From: Candidatus Cloacimonadota bacterium
Lineage (GTDB): Bacteria; Muiribacteriota; UBA6191
Length of the DNA stretch: 64,000 bases
Assembly: GCA_019454875.1 (NCBI GenBank)
Contig: JACFNL010000010.1
Coordinates: 1-64,000, forward strand
Direction of reading: 5' to 3'
In this document: positions 28,146 to 36,480 of the stretch, in pieces
Numbering within the stretch: position 1 is the first letter of the stretch
Layout: each line of letters begins with the position of its first letter
Position numbers and translations under genes: made by a program
Notes under the pieces: generated by a model
The model's database searches: none
Told to the model about the DNA's origin: nothing
Seen by the model: only the letters and a program-made list of their open reading frames with translations

Positions 28146-30002
28146 ATGAAATCGTTTAGTGTTGCTACAAAAATCTGGCTTAGCATGCTGGTTTTGGTTC
28201 TGGCATATTTAGGCTCTCAGGTTCTGGCCTGGAAACTGGAAAAAAACCTGGAGACCCAGCTAAGACTGATTGACAGCACCTATTTTGTGTTATCACGCAA
28301 CTCAGAACGATTGATTGGTACATTTGAAGAAATTCAACAAGACTTTATGACCGCTGTCATGACAGGAGAAACAGCAGCCCTTCAGGACAGTATTCCTAAA
28401 AAAAATGCCCTGCTTCAAGAGATGGGCCATCTTCTGAATTTACCCTCCCTCCCGGTAAACACAAGTACTCACCTCAGTAAGCTGCTTGAGGATTTTAAAA
28501 CCCATTTTGAAGCAGCCCTCCCGTTATATACTGCCATGATTCGCAATGAACATGGAGCTGATGCCACCGCTAAAGCTGAGGAGCTTCGTTTAGGTAAAGA
28601 GTCCTTGCACTCCCGGTTTACTGAATTGCGAAACTCTAGCCAGGAGGCCCTTCAATTAAGAATGGATGCAATTCTATCCGATCAGGCAGCCTCAAGAAAT
28701 CTGCAGTGGATCGTATTTGTTCTAGTGCTTTTAGTGACCTGGTTGACCACAAGTATTGTGATTCGAAACTTTATCTGCAAACCTCTTCTTATGGCCACGG
28801 AACTGGCTGCAACCGTGGAGCAGGGTAACCTCGACATGCGTATAGAGATTGACAGTGAAGATGAAATCGGTGTGCTGGTCAGAACCCTGAATCGTATGGC
28901 CGAAGGGTTAAAGCAGAAGGCTGAAGCAGCCCAGGCCATTGCCAGTGGGGATTTAACCAGGCAGATAGTTTTAAGCTCCTCACAGGATATGCTGGGTCAG
29001 GCATTTTCCAATATGAGTAATAATCTCAATCATTTTCTCTCTGAGGTTCATGAAAGTGTGGTTCAGGTAGCATCGGGGGCATCCCAGCTTCACGGCGCAT
29101 CTCAGGAGCTGTCCTCCGGTGCATCCAGACAGGCATCGTCCCTGGAACAGATATCAAGCTCCATGGTGGAAATCGGGGCACAGACCAAGGCCAATGCCCA
29201 ATCCGCCCACAAGGCTAACGATCTGGCGGTACAATCAAGGCAGCTTGGAGAAAATGGACACCAGCAAATGGCCCGCCTTCTGGAGGCCATAGATGCAATT
29301 GCCAAATCCAGTCGTGAAATTGCTAAAATCAACCGGGTGATTGATGATATTGCCTTTCAAACCAACCTTTTGGCACTTAATGCCGCAGTAGAGGCTGCCA
29401 GAGCTGGCAAACACGGCAAAGGTTTTGCAGTTGTAGCGGACGAGGTCAGAAATCTTGCTGCCCGAAGTGCCAAAGCTGCCAAGGAAACTGCGGACCTGAT
29501 TGATGGCTCCGTTCGCAGAGTGGAAAATGGTACGGAAGCAGCCAATTCCACCTCAGTTGCTTTAAATGAAATTGTATCTGGAGTGTCCCAGGTAGCTGAT
29601 CTGATCCATCAGATATCCCAGGCAAGCTCAGAACAGGAAAAGGGTATCAGCGAAATTAATAAAAGTCTGGTGCATGTGGAAGAAGTTACGCAAAGCTTCA
29701 CGGCCAATGCCGAAGAGACAGCCGCCGCATCCAATGAGCTGTCCCGACAGTCTACGGTTGTAGAAAACCTTTTGGGTAATTTCAAAATCATCAAATCGGA
29801 TTCTGTCAAAACCAAACAGGTTCTTGGTAATAAACCAGCAGCAGCCAAGATTCCCCCTCCAAAAACCGTAACGGCTCAAGGTGTCAAAAACCAATCAAAA
29901 GGCTGGGAAGAGTTAAAAGCCAATGCCAACAGTCAGGTTCACAGCTCCAAGGCCAAGGACTTAATCAGCTTTGGTGATGATGAAGAGTTTGACAGATACT
30001 AG
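28146..30002 (+). CDS. methyl-accepting chemotaxis protein
   Basis: The 618-residue chemoreceptor has two membrane helices (about 10-28 and 190-208) enclosing a helical ligand-binding region of about 155 residues of four-helix-bundle type. A HAMP domain (about 210-262) and a long coiled-coil signalling domain follow, with the conserved hairpin tip DDIAFQTNLLALNAAVEAA near 402-420. It signals to CheA/CheW, which are not in this window. The C-terminus (DEEFDRY) lacks the NWETF-type pentapeptide for CheR/CheB tethering. It has its own promoter and GGGAGG before ATG. A CheD-like gene lies at 59.6 kb. The 3' end overlaps the convergent rhomboid gene by four bases. Confidence 0.95.
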   Translation: MKSFSVATKIWLSMLVLVLAYLGSQVLAWKLEKNLETQLRLIDSTYFVLSRNSERLIGTFEEIQQDFMTAVMTGETAALQDSIPKKNALLQEMGHLLNLPSLPVNTSTHLSKLLEDFKTHFEAALPLYTAMIRNEHGADATAKAEELRLGKESLHSRFTELRNSSQEALQLRMDAILSDQAASRNLQWIVFVLVLLVTWLTTSIVIRNFICKPLLMATELAATVEQGNLDMRIEIDSEDEIGVLVRTLNRMAEGLKQKAEAAQAIASGDLTRQIVLSSSQDMLGQAFSNMSNNLNHFLSEVHESVVQVASGASQLHGASQELSSGASRQASSLEQISSSMVEIGAQTKANAQSAHKANDLAVQSRQLGENGHQQMARLLEAIDAIAKSSREIAKINRVIDDIAFQTNLLALNAAVEAARAGKHGKGFAVVADEVRNLAARSAKAAKETADLIDGSVRRVENGTEAANSTSVALNEIVSGVSQVADLIHQISQASSEQEKGISEINKSLVHVEEVTQSFTANAEETAAASNELSRQSTVVENLLGNFKIIKSDSVKTKQVLGNKPAAAKIPPPKTVTAQGVKNQSKGWEELKANANSQVHSSKAKDLISFGDDEEFDRY

Positions 30003-30562
30003 GTTCGACTTTTACCGCTATCGGTGATGTAACCAAAAAATGCCCCGGCCAGTCCCCCTACTATGTGGGCAAACTGGGAAATGTTGTTGTTTCCAAAGGC
30101 CTGGGCTACTTCTGATCCTAGATAGAGGGTAGCCAGAAGTACAAATGTCAAAGGAATGGTTCCACTGACACGGTTAGCAAATGAAGATAGCAGAATGAAC
30201 ATAAAAACTATGCCCGAAGCTCCATGAAGAGCCGTACTTAAAAACATGGCATTCAAGACTGCTGTGACCACGGCCGTACACACCATCATTATCATAAGAT
30301 CCCGTGAGCCGTATTTTTCCTCAAGAATTGGTCCTAGCAAAAGAAGATAGGTGAGATTTCCCATCAGATGACCCATGTCAGCATGCCCAAAAATATGACC
30401 AACGGATCGAATCCAGCTCAAAATATCCAGGGGTGAAAACTGGGGAAAAGTTGTGAAATAGGTTTTTATGACAGAAGGAAGCAGGGTTCTGTCCAGTAAA
30501 AGAATCAAGGCACAAATCAGACAGAATGTCAGGGTGACTGGAGCATTATAATGAATACGCAT
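29999..30562 (-). CDS. rhomboid-family intramembrane serine protease
   Basis: The 187-residue protein is a minimal six-helix rhomboid. Catalytic Ser is in HGASGIVF near 117 and His in AHIVGGLAGAFFG near 166. The conserved HADMGHLMGNLTYL, giving the HxxxxHxxxN motif, precedes them at about 61-74. It cleaves single-pass membrane proteins within the bilayer. The substrate is unknown. It follows the DinB-like gene by three bases and probably shares its transcript. Confidence 0.92.
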   Translation of the reverse strand: MRIHYNAPVTLTFCLICALILLLDRTLLPSVIKTYFTTFPQFSPLDILSWIRSVGHIFGHADMGHLMGNLTYLLLLGPILEEKYGSRDLMIMMVCTAVVTAVLNAMFLSTALHGASGIVFMFILLSSFANRVSGTIPLTFVLLATLYLGSEVAQAFGNNNISQFAHIVGGLAGAFFGYITDSGKSRT

Positions 30563-30565
30563 GGC

Positions 30566-31198
30566 TCAATTCGCAAACACTGGTAAAAAATACCGCCCCA
30601 GATTCGCAGGCTCCATACGGACATGCACCCGATTTGATGCAGGCCCTGTCACAGGTTCATCATAACCGTAGCGTAAAACCATGCCCCTTAGAAAGGCTGA
30701 GTGCACATAATTGTGATTCACAATTGCAAACAGAACCTCCCGCTTTTTGTGGTACTTGAGTTCGCTCATAAATACATCATGAATTTCCCCTACAAAAACA
30801 TACAGTTCATCTCTTTTTGGCATTTCCTCTTTTGGTGACGGATAAGATACTGTGGAAAATACATCGTCAAACAAATCCAGTTTAAAAGGAAAGGACATTC
30901 CAATCTTTTTACCAAGTTCCTTTTCAGTGTAGGCGATATGCCCGATGTGTTGGGCCGGGCTGGCGGAACAGCCGGAAGGCACACGAAACAGCTCCTCATC
31001 GCTGAAACAATCCCAATAGGCCTTGATATAATCCCGGCTGATCTTCAGCTCTTCCAAAAGAATTGTATGGTCATACATGACCTGATCCAGCTCAAGATTA
31101 CCTAACAGATTGTTTTCGTCATGATCCAAATCCACAACTTCCCTTTCGCTTTTATAAACACCGGTTTTTGATCTCCTGGAAATGGAGTATGATACCAT
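30566..31198 (-). CDS. DinB-superfamily (four-helix bundle) protein
   Basis: The 210-residue protein contains a DinB-like bundle from about residue 38. LEELKISRDYIKAYWDCFSD forms the first helices, ASPAQHIGHIAYTE carries candidate metal-binding His residues, and HNYVHSAFLRGM supplies the distal His. DinB-family members are metal-binding proteins that include thiol-dependent transferases. No particular reaction can be assigned. The first 35 residues are charged and may be an extension, because no strong ribosome binding site precedes ATG 31198. It is divergent from the next gene with a 36-base gap. Confidence 0.7.
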   Translation of the reverse strand: MVSYSISRRSKTGVYKSEREVVDLDHDENNLLGNLELDQVMYDHTILLEELKISRDYIKAYWDCFSDEELFRVPSGCSASPAQHIGHIAYTEKELGKKIGMSFPFKLDLFDDVFSTVSYPSPKEEMPKRDELYVFVGEIHDVFMSELKYHKKREVLFAIVNHNYVHSAFLRGMVLRYGYDEPVTGPASNRVHVRMEPANLGRYFLPVFAN

Positions 31199-31234
31199 GC
31201 TCTGTAGTTCTTAATCGAAAGGAGTTCTTCAGGC

Positions 31235-32101
31235 ATGGAGCAAGATTATTCCAAACGCCATAGTATGCCCTCCAAAGAGGAGCAGCACACGCTCACCGGA
31301 ATTGTCATTCTGGATAAAATGATTCATAAGAAACGGACCTTTCTGACTAGCTTGGAAGGTGATGATACTCACCTGGAGGATGTCCTTGATTTTCTCTCAA
31401 AGAACGGAGTTTTGGACATAGATGTTGAATCCGCTCAATATACAGTTACGCCGAAGGGCAAATCTCTATATGAAACTTTTTTAAAAAAGTACAAAGAATA
31501 TTTGCGGGTCTATGATGTGTTTTGTGCAGTGGATCTCGGGTCGGGCGAATTTGGATTCGATAAAATATTTGATTATCAGGCAGATGTATTCCAGCAGTAC
31601 ATCCATGAAGAACGGTTTCAAGATTTAAGAGTTACAGTCTGTGAGTTCAAAAAAATGAACCCGATTGAAGTCGTCTTCATTTCATTTCTGATAGAAAAAC
31701 GCTTCCGGGAACCCAAAGACAGAAGTACGGTACTGGGTGAAAAGTCTTGGCAATTCAGTCTGGTATATGGGGAAATTTTTCGCGAGATTCTTGGTATCTG
31801 CAACCGATCCCTGCACTTTGAAGAACTGGGTTATGAAGATGAACTTGGTAAAGTATCAGGGGAAGCTGTGATTCGGGATGTTGTAGAGCAGGGATGTAAA
31901 CTTGCCCGTGAAATTCATATGCATCGTCTTGAGCTTCAGAAAGAAAGGGAAGAGGAGGAAAAGGAACAGAGGCTTAAAGATCTTGAGCCTGTTTCACAGA
32001 CCACAACCGTCTCAGAATATGAATCCTACTACGCACCCTATCACGATCCCTATTACCGTTCCCCACTATGGGATCTTGCCTTATTGGCAATAATTTTATG
32101 A
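31235..32101 (+). CDS. unknown protein with winged-helix-like N-terminus and Tyr-rich tail
   Basis: The 288-residue protein has an N-terminal segment compatible with a winged helix (VLDFLSKNGVLDIDVESAQ then YTVTPKGKSLYE), a central mixed region, a charged coiled coil rich in Glu, Lys and Arg (about 225-250), and a Tyr/Pro-rich tail (YESYYAPYHDPYYRSP) ending in a short hydrophobic stretch. I do not recognise it. AAAGGAG precedes the ATG. Its stop overlaps the start of the HD-GYP gene (ATGA), so it is probably cotranslated with that signalling enzyme. Confidence 0.6.
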   Translation: MEQDYSKRHSMPSKEEQHTLTGIVILDKMIHKKRTFLTSLEGDDTHLEDVLDFLSKNGVLDIDVESAQYTVTPKGKSLYETFLKKYKEYLRVYDVFCAVDLGSGEFGFDKIFDYQADVFQQYIHEERFQDLRVTVCEFKKMNPIEVVFISFLIEKRFREPKDRSTVLGEKSWQFSLVYGEIFREILGICNRSLHFEELGYEDELGKVSGEAVIRDVVEQGCKLAREIHMHRLELQKEREEEEKEQRLKDLEPVSQTTTVSEYESYYAPYHDPYYRSPLWDLALLAIIL

Positions 32102-33189
32102 GCAAAGGTACCATTACACTAACCCAGGATATCTGCGAGCGGCTCAATTCAACCTTCTTAAAACAGGCCGAACAGACGACCATTCCCTGGAAGCTGGTAC
32201 TCGAAGATATCTGCAATGTGTTAAATGATGTTTTGGACGCAGAAATTCTTTTGCTTGACTCTTCGCTGCAAGTCATTCTGCGCAAGAGTTTTTCAGAGTT
32301 GAATGATTCAAATTCAGAATTGCTCAAGCCCTTGGAACCACTGCTTAGAAGACAGTTTCAGCAGATGCAGGCCATATTCCCTCCCGATAAGTTTCTGGAT
32401 CGTGTTCACATGCTGCTTCCCCTGACCTGGGGTAGAAAAAAACCAACCACCATAATGCTGATTCGTTTCCCCAAAACTTCTACATCCCAGGGCCTTGCCG
32501 TGATGGAAAGGTTAACCCCTGCTCTGGAAATGATAGTTCATGCCCACGATGCCAGATTTACTGAAAAATTGTTTCAGCAGGAATATGTAGAAACCCTGGG
32601 CCAGATTTTGAAGTCCAAGTCCACCATGCTTCATGAACACTGTGAGAGGGTGACTGAGCACTGCCGCCTGCTGGCCAATATGTGCCAACTGGCCAAGGAA
32701 GAAAAGGAACTTCTGATTCAGGCTGCCAGTATTCATGACATCGGCCTGATTCATGTGCCTCGGGAATTGCTTCTGCGCCCGGAAAAATTAAGCCCTACAG
32801 AAATGCTTCTGGTTCGTGAATCCGTTGAGGAAGGATATCGGTTTATCACCTCACGAAACATTTTTGCTCTTGAAGCTATGGCCAGAATTGTATTGAACCA
32901 TAACGAAAGAATGGACGGTAGCGGATACCCTAAGGGTTTAAAAGGCGATTCCATTCCAAAGTCGTCCCGAATTCTGGCTGTGGCCAATGCCTACGATGCC
33001 ATGACATCTCCAAAACCCTACAAGTCAAAACTTAGTGCTGAGGCAGCTGCCGAAGAGCTGAGACGATGTGCCGGCCTACCATTTGACAGTCAGAAAACAG
33101 CTTCGTCCCAGTCCTGCGAACATTTTGATAAAGAAGTTGTGGGTAAATTCTGTGAGCACCTAAGCAGTCTTCTGGTTCCTCGGGCTTAG
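32098..33189 (+). CDS. HD-GYP domain protein, probable cyclic-di-GMP phosphodiesterase
   Basis: The roughly 363-residue protein has an N-terminal GAF-like region (about 1-165) and a C-terminal HD-GYP domain. Visible motifs are HCERVTEHCRLL, the metal-binding HDIGLIHVPRELL near 213, and HNERMDGSGYPKGL, the HHExxDGxGYP motif with Asn at the second position. ANAYDAMTSPKPYK follows as expected. It should hydrolyse c-di-GMP in a motility or attachment pathway. The open frame begins at 32068, but the ATG at 32098 overlapping the previous stop is the better start. Confidence 0.87.
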   Translation: MSKGTITLTQDICERLNSTFLKQAEQTTIPWKLVLEDICNVLNDVLDAEILLLDSSLQVILRKSFSELNDSNSELLKPLEPLLRRQFQQMQAIFPPDKFLDRVHMLLPLTWGRKKPTTIMLIRFPKTSTSQGLAVMERLTPALEMIVHAHDARFTEKLFQQEYVETLGQILKSKSTMLHEHCERVTEHCRLLANMCQLAKEEKELLIQAASIHDIGLIHVPRELLLRPEKLSPTEMLLVRESVEEGYRFITSRNIFALEAMARIVLNHNERMDGSGYPKGLKGDSIPKSSRILAVANAYDAMTSPKPYKSKLSAEAAAEELRRCAGLPFDSQKTASSQSCEHFDKEVVGKFCEHLSSLLVPRA

Positions 33190-33199
33190 TTCCCTTCCC

Positions 33200-34216
33200 A
33201 TGAACATACAAATTGATCCACACCAAAAAATTGTAATTCGCCTGCCAAACTGGGTAGGCGATATCGCCATGCTTACTCCAACCCTTAGAAATCTGCGCCT
33301 GGCATACCCTAACAATCCAATGATTGGAGTGGGCAAGGGCTTTTGCAAAGATATTTTATCCCCCAATCAAATCTTTGACGAATTTGTCGCCCTACCCGGT
33401 AAATCCATTATAAAAAATGCCCGTGCCCTAAGACACCTCAAGGGTGGAGCAGGCATACTGTTTACAAATTCCTTCGGATCGGCACTGGAGTTTTTTTTAG
33501 CCGGTATGGGCCCAAGGATCGGATACGCAAATGATGGCCGCTCCCTCTTTCTTTCTCACGCAGTGCCTAAATTAAAAGTCCCCATGGATCAGTATTATGG
33601 CCATTTAGGACAGTTATGTGGGGCCAAGCCAGTTTGTGATTCTTTGGAACTGTTAACCGAACAGCAAAGTACCGAAATTGCCAGCCACTATCTTTCAAAA
33701 TTTGATCTGCGGCCTGGGTGCAAAATAATAGGACTCAATCCAGGAGCCGGATTTGGTGAAACCAAACGCTGGTTCAAGGAATATTTTGTTGAACTGGCAA
33801 AAATGAGCCTGAAGTATGACCCCGAGGTGCGATTTTTTGTCTTTGCCGGCCCGGGAGAAGAACACTTAGGTGAATTTATCGCACAAGGAATAGGAGATTC
33901 TGCCGTCCCCATCTGGCAGGCAAATCCTGGCCTGAATCATATCCGTGCGTATATTGACAGGCTTTCGGTAATGGTAACCAACGACTCCGGCTTGCGCTGG
34001 TACTCCCTGGCCAAAAATATTCCAACCCTGGTATTGTTTGGATCAAGCGATCCGAATCTTACCAACTGTTTCACAAAACATCTTTTGCCCCTACAGCATC
34101 CTGTCTCCTGTTCTCCTTGTAAACACAGGGTTTGTCCCACAAAACACGAATGTATGCTCCACCTTACCCCAAACAATGTTTTTAAAATTTTGAAACAGAC
34201 CCTTGACGAAATTTGA
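33200..34216 (+). CDS. glycosyltransferase family 9 (lipopolysaccharide heptosyltransferase)
   Basis: The 338-residue protein fits GT9 enzymes that add heptose to the LPS inner core. Motifs include IRLPNWVGDIAMLTPTLRNL at the N-terminus, LNPGAGFGETKRWF near 175 and the donor-binding VTNDSGLRWYSLA followed by PTLVLFGSSDP. The gene follows the HD-GYP gene after ten bases on the same strand. The terminal CSPCKHRVCP segment with cysteines is typical of the family. It acts on the cytoplasmic face of the inner membrane. Confidence 0.9.
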   Translation: MNIQIDPHQKIVIRLPNWVGDIAMLTPTLRNLRLAYPNNPMIGVGKGFCKDILSPNQIFDEFVALPGKSIIKNARALRHLKGGAGILFTNSFGSALEFFLAGMGPRIGYANDGRSLFLSHAVPKLKVPMDQYYGHLGQLCGAKPVCDSLELLTEQQSTEIASHYLSKFDLRPGCKIIGLNPGAGFGETKRWFKEYFVELAKMSLKYDPEVRFFVFAGPGEEHLGEFIAQGIGDSAVPIWQANPGLNHIRAYIDRLSVMVTNDSGLRWYSLAKNIPTLVLFGSSDPNLTNCFTKHLLPLQHPVSCSPCKHRVCPTKHECMLHLTPNNVFKILKQTLDEI

Positions 34217-34230
34217 AAATTGATTAGACT
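34203..34230 (+). promoter_or_regulatory. sigma-70-type promoter for a 50-residue gene
   Basis: TTGACG (34203-34208), a 16-base spacer and TAGACT (34225-34230) lie at the 3' end of the heptosyltransferase gene, with a start of transcription expected about 32 bases before ATG 34269. Confidence 0.55.
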
Positions 34231-34268
34231 GTAGTCCTTGGTAATTTTGTACTACATAGAGGGTGGCA

Positions 34269-34421
34269 ATGTCAGGAAAAATCCGTCAACAGTTGCAGGA
34301 AGTAAGCGAGAATCTGGAAATGCAAAACTGGCTGAAAAAACGCTCTGAAAAAGATGTGTCCAGTTCTTCAAAGACACCGGCAACCAGCACGGATACCAAA
34401 GGTAGCAACCATACTTTATAG
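34269..34421 (+). CDS. 50-residue hydrophilic protein of unknown function
   Basis: A short frame starts at ATG 34269 after GAGGG and downstream of a good promoter. It encodes an amphipathic helix (KIRQQLQEVSENLEMQNWLK) followed by a Ser/Thr/Lys-rich tail (SSSSKTPATSTDTKGSN). No signal peptide or membrane segment is present. Position, promoter and ribosome binding site support a real gene although it is below usual length cut-offs. The 3' end overlaps the convergent lipoprotein gene by six bases. Confidence 0.6.
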   Translation: MSGKIRQQLQEVSENLEMQNWLKKRSEKDVSSSSKTPATSTDTKGSNHTL

Positions 34422-35630
34422 ACCAAGCTCAAGCTGCATTTTTGCGAACAGATAATCATCACGCAGCGGATCTATTTGCCTAGCACTCTGATTTAACACA
34501 AAAATCACTGCTCCGTAATTCAAATCCCAGTCATTTGGCCTGATCAGCAAGGTTACTTCCTTATCGGAAAATGTTGGCATCAGGGATACTAGAGGAATTT
34601 TTATGGTTCGCATGCCCTGAGTCACCAAAAAGTGGGCATCCTGAAGGAGGATTGCTTCCATTTCCGGCCCAATCGCCTTGTTAAGACGCAAGACCACTTC
34701 AAACCGTACAATGGATGTTTTGGCATACTGCTCACCTAATTGAGACCAGGGCCTATAAAGCAAAATGTCCTGTGGTGTTGCCTTCAAAAATGCCGCATCC
34801 AAAAGATTGGTCCGACTCATGATGGGATTTGTCTCTATAACTTCAACCGTATCCGTCTCCTCGGTAGAAGGTTCGGTGGCTTTAGTAGATACAGGCGATG
34901 GATCTACTGACTGAACTTCTGTCAGAATGGGAATACCCTCATCCTGCATTGACTCCCAGGCCAGTTTCTTTTTGGGAGCGCGATATAGAACCGGATCGTA
35001 TGTTGTATCCATGATTTGTAGTTTGCCACTGGAGTTAACACCAAGCCGATGGTAGTTCTGAATCAATTCCCCTGGAGCCTGTTTTAAGGATTCCGCCAGG
35101 GGCAAGAGTGTTTTTTTAATCTGGGCAAAACTTAAGGAACGGATCTCAGAATAGGTGCTTGTCTGCTCCAGCCATCTAGTAGCTAAAGCAAACGCATAAA
35201 AATCAGAAATCTCTACCTCAACAACCTTTTGATCGGGAGTCCCTAATGCAATTTCCAATGCCTGATCCGAATCATATATCACCAGTCTAATCGGTTCCCT
35301 AGGAAACAGTCCCTCAAATGAGAATGAATATCCCCCATCGGCCTGACGGGTAGCAAATGACTTCTTTTGAATCAGTGTGCCTGATTCTGACTGCAAGGCA
35401 ATATCTAAGGCCACAAAACTGGACTGGGTTGTTCCTGTCACCACACCCGTAGATACTAAGGATTTGGAATAGCGCAGGGAGTCAGAATAAACCAGACCCT
35501 GAATCACAGACAGGGAGGATAGATTGCCAACCCCGCTTAGATTCTCCACAGTGCCTGAGTTACACCCATAAAACCACAAGGAAACAAAAAACAGGACAAA
35601 TAATAATGGTTTTCGCCAAATTTCGCTCAT
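34416..35630 (-). CDS. lipoprotein of unknown function
   Basis: The 404-residue precursor carries a lipoprotein signal peptide with lipobox FYGC (Cys near 23), as in the other lipoprotein at 7.2-8.3 kb. The mature protein has a beta-rich N-terminal region (about 40-140), a helical middle and a Ser/Thr/Glu/Pro-rich linker (about 240-265). A C-terminal domain with ILLQDAHFLVTQGMRTI and VTLLIRPNDWDLNYG follows. I do not recognise a family. It follows the outer-membrane-like gene by 21 bases on the same strand, so the two probably form an envelope operon. Confidence 0.7.
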   Translation of the reverse strand: MSEIWRKPLLFVLFFVSLWFYGCNSGTVENLSGVGNLSSLSVIQGLVYSDSLRYSKSLVSTGVVTGTTQSSFVALDIALQSESGTLIQKKSFATRQADGGYSFSFEGLFPREPIRLVIYDSDQALEIALGTPDQKVVEVEISDFYAFALATRWLEQTSTYSEIRSLSFAQIKKTLLPLAESLKQAPGELIQNYHRLGVNSSGKLQIMDTTYDPVLYRAPKKKLAWESMQDEGIPILTEVQSVDPSPVSTKATEPSTEETDTVEVIETNPIMSRTNLLDAAFLKATPQDILLYRPWSQLGEQYAKTSIVRFEVVLRLNKAIGPEMEAILLQDAHFLVTQGMRTIKIPLVSLMPTFSDKEVTLLIRPNDWDLNYGAVIFVLNQSARQIDPLRDDYLFAKMQLELGL

Positions 35631-35651
35631 ATATCATGAGCTATCGGCAGC

Positions 35652-36404
35652 CTAAAATTTAAATCCAACCTTCAGACCCACAGAAAATCCCGAAGGATCA
35701 AATTCTGTATGTCCCAAAGGATGGATTGAAGGGTACCTGAAGTCATCACTGATTGTATAACTTGCGGCCAGAACCAGGGGCCTGTGCACAATCGGCAGTT
35801 TTTTTATCAACAGATAACCTAGACCAAAAGAAATGTAAGGATCGCTTTGTGAGATGAACTGCTGGTTCCTGACAGTATAAAAATTACGAATCGCCTGATT
35901 GGGTTTGTAGTGTCTGACTCCGATTTGAGCCTGGGCATAAAGCCTCGGACGAAGAAATCGGCGACCACTGACGGCAAAATCCACCAGATGTACTCTTTGG
36001 GAATCATAGGGTTCATTGAGAGTATAAGGGGAATAACGGGCCTCCACAGACAACCCGTCCCTCTCATTTAAAGCCCAGTTTTTAGTCAGGCTGAACCCCA
36101 GGGCCGTTTCATACCCAGAACCTCGAACCAGACGGATATTAAAGGCCTTTGGTTTAATCTTGTTCCCATCAAACTTCTCTTTGAACATTTTTAAGGAGTG
36201 AATACCCCTATGCAAACGCCCTTCCAGGTTATCCGACTCCATAGCCTTTTTGCTAGCTTCACGGGAATAAGCTTCAAAGTCATACAAAGTGGATTTTGCA
36301 GTAGCTTTTTGGGATTGCAACTCAGTGCCAAAGACCGGAAGGCACAATCCAGAAATGAACAGACATGTCACCAGAATACGATTCATGAGCTGATAAGATC
36401 GCAT
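35652..36404 (-). CDS. probable outer-membrane beta-barrel protein
   Basis: The 250-residue protein starts with a signal peptide (MNRILVTCLFISGLCLPVFG after a six-residue extension). The mature part begins with a helical, charged stretch of about 50 residues. Alternating polar and aromatic beta-strands follow, ending in SVGLKVGFKF, with the C-terminal Phe typical of outer-membrane barrels. Strands such as LYAQAQIGVRHYKP and YISFGLGYLLI support an eight-stranded barrel of OmpA or OmpW size. AGGTAAGG precedes ATG 36404. ATG 36386 is an alternative. No specific function is assigned. Confidence 0.7.
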   Translation of the reverse strand: MRSYQLMNRILVTCLFISGLCLPVFGTELQSQKATAKSTLYDFEAYSREASKKAMESDNLEGRLHRGIHSLKMFKEKFDGNKIKPKAFNIRLVRGSGYETALGFSLTKNWALNERDGLSVEARYSPYTLNEPYDSQRVHLVDFAVSGRRFLRPRLYAQAQIGVRHYKPNQAIRNFYTVRNQQFISQSDPYISFGLGYLLIKKLPIVHRPLVLAASYTISDDFRYPSIHPLGHTEFDPSGFSVGLKVGFKF

Positions 36405-36480
36405 CCTTACCTGTCATTAGTCAACCACGATATTTTTGTATATAATCAAAAATCATTCTTTGCGAATTCAAAGGAAGTCT

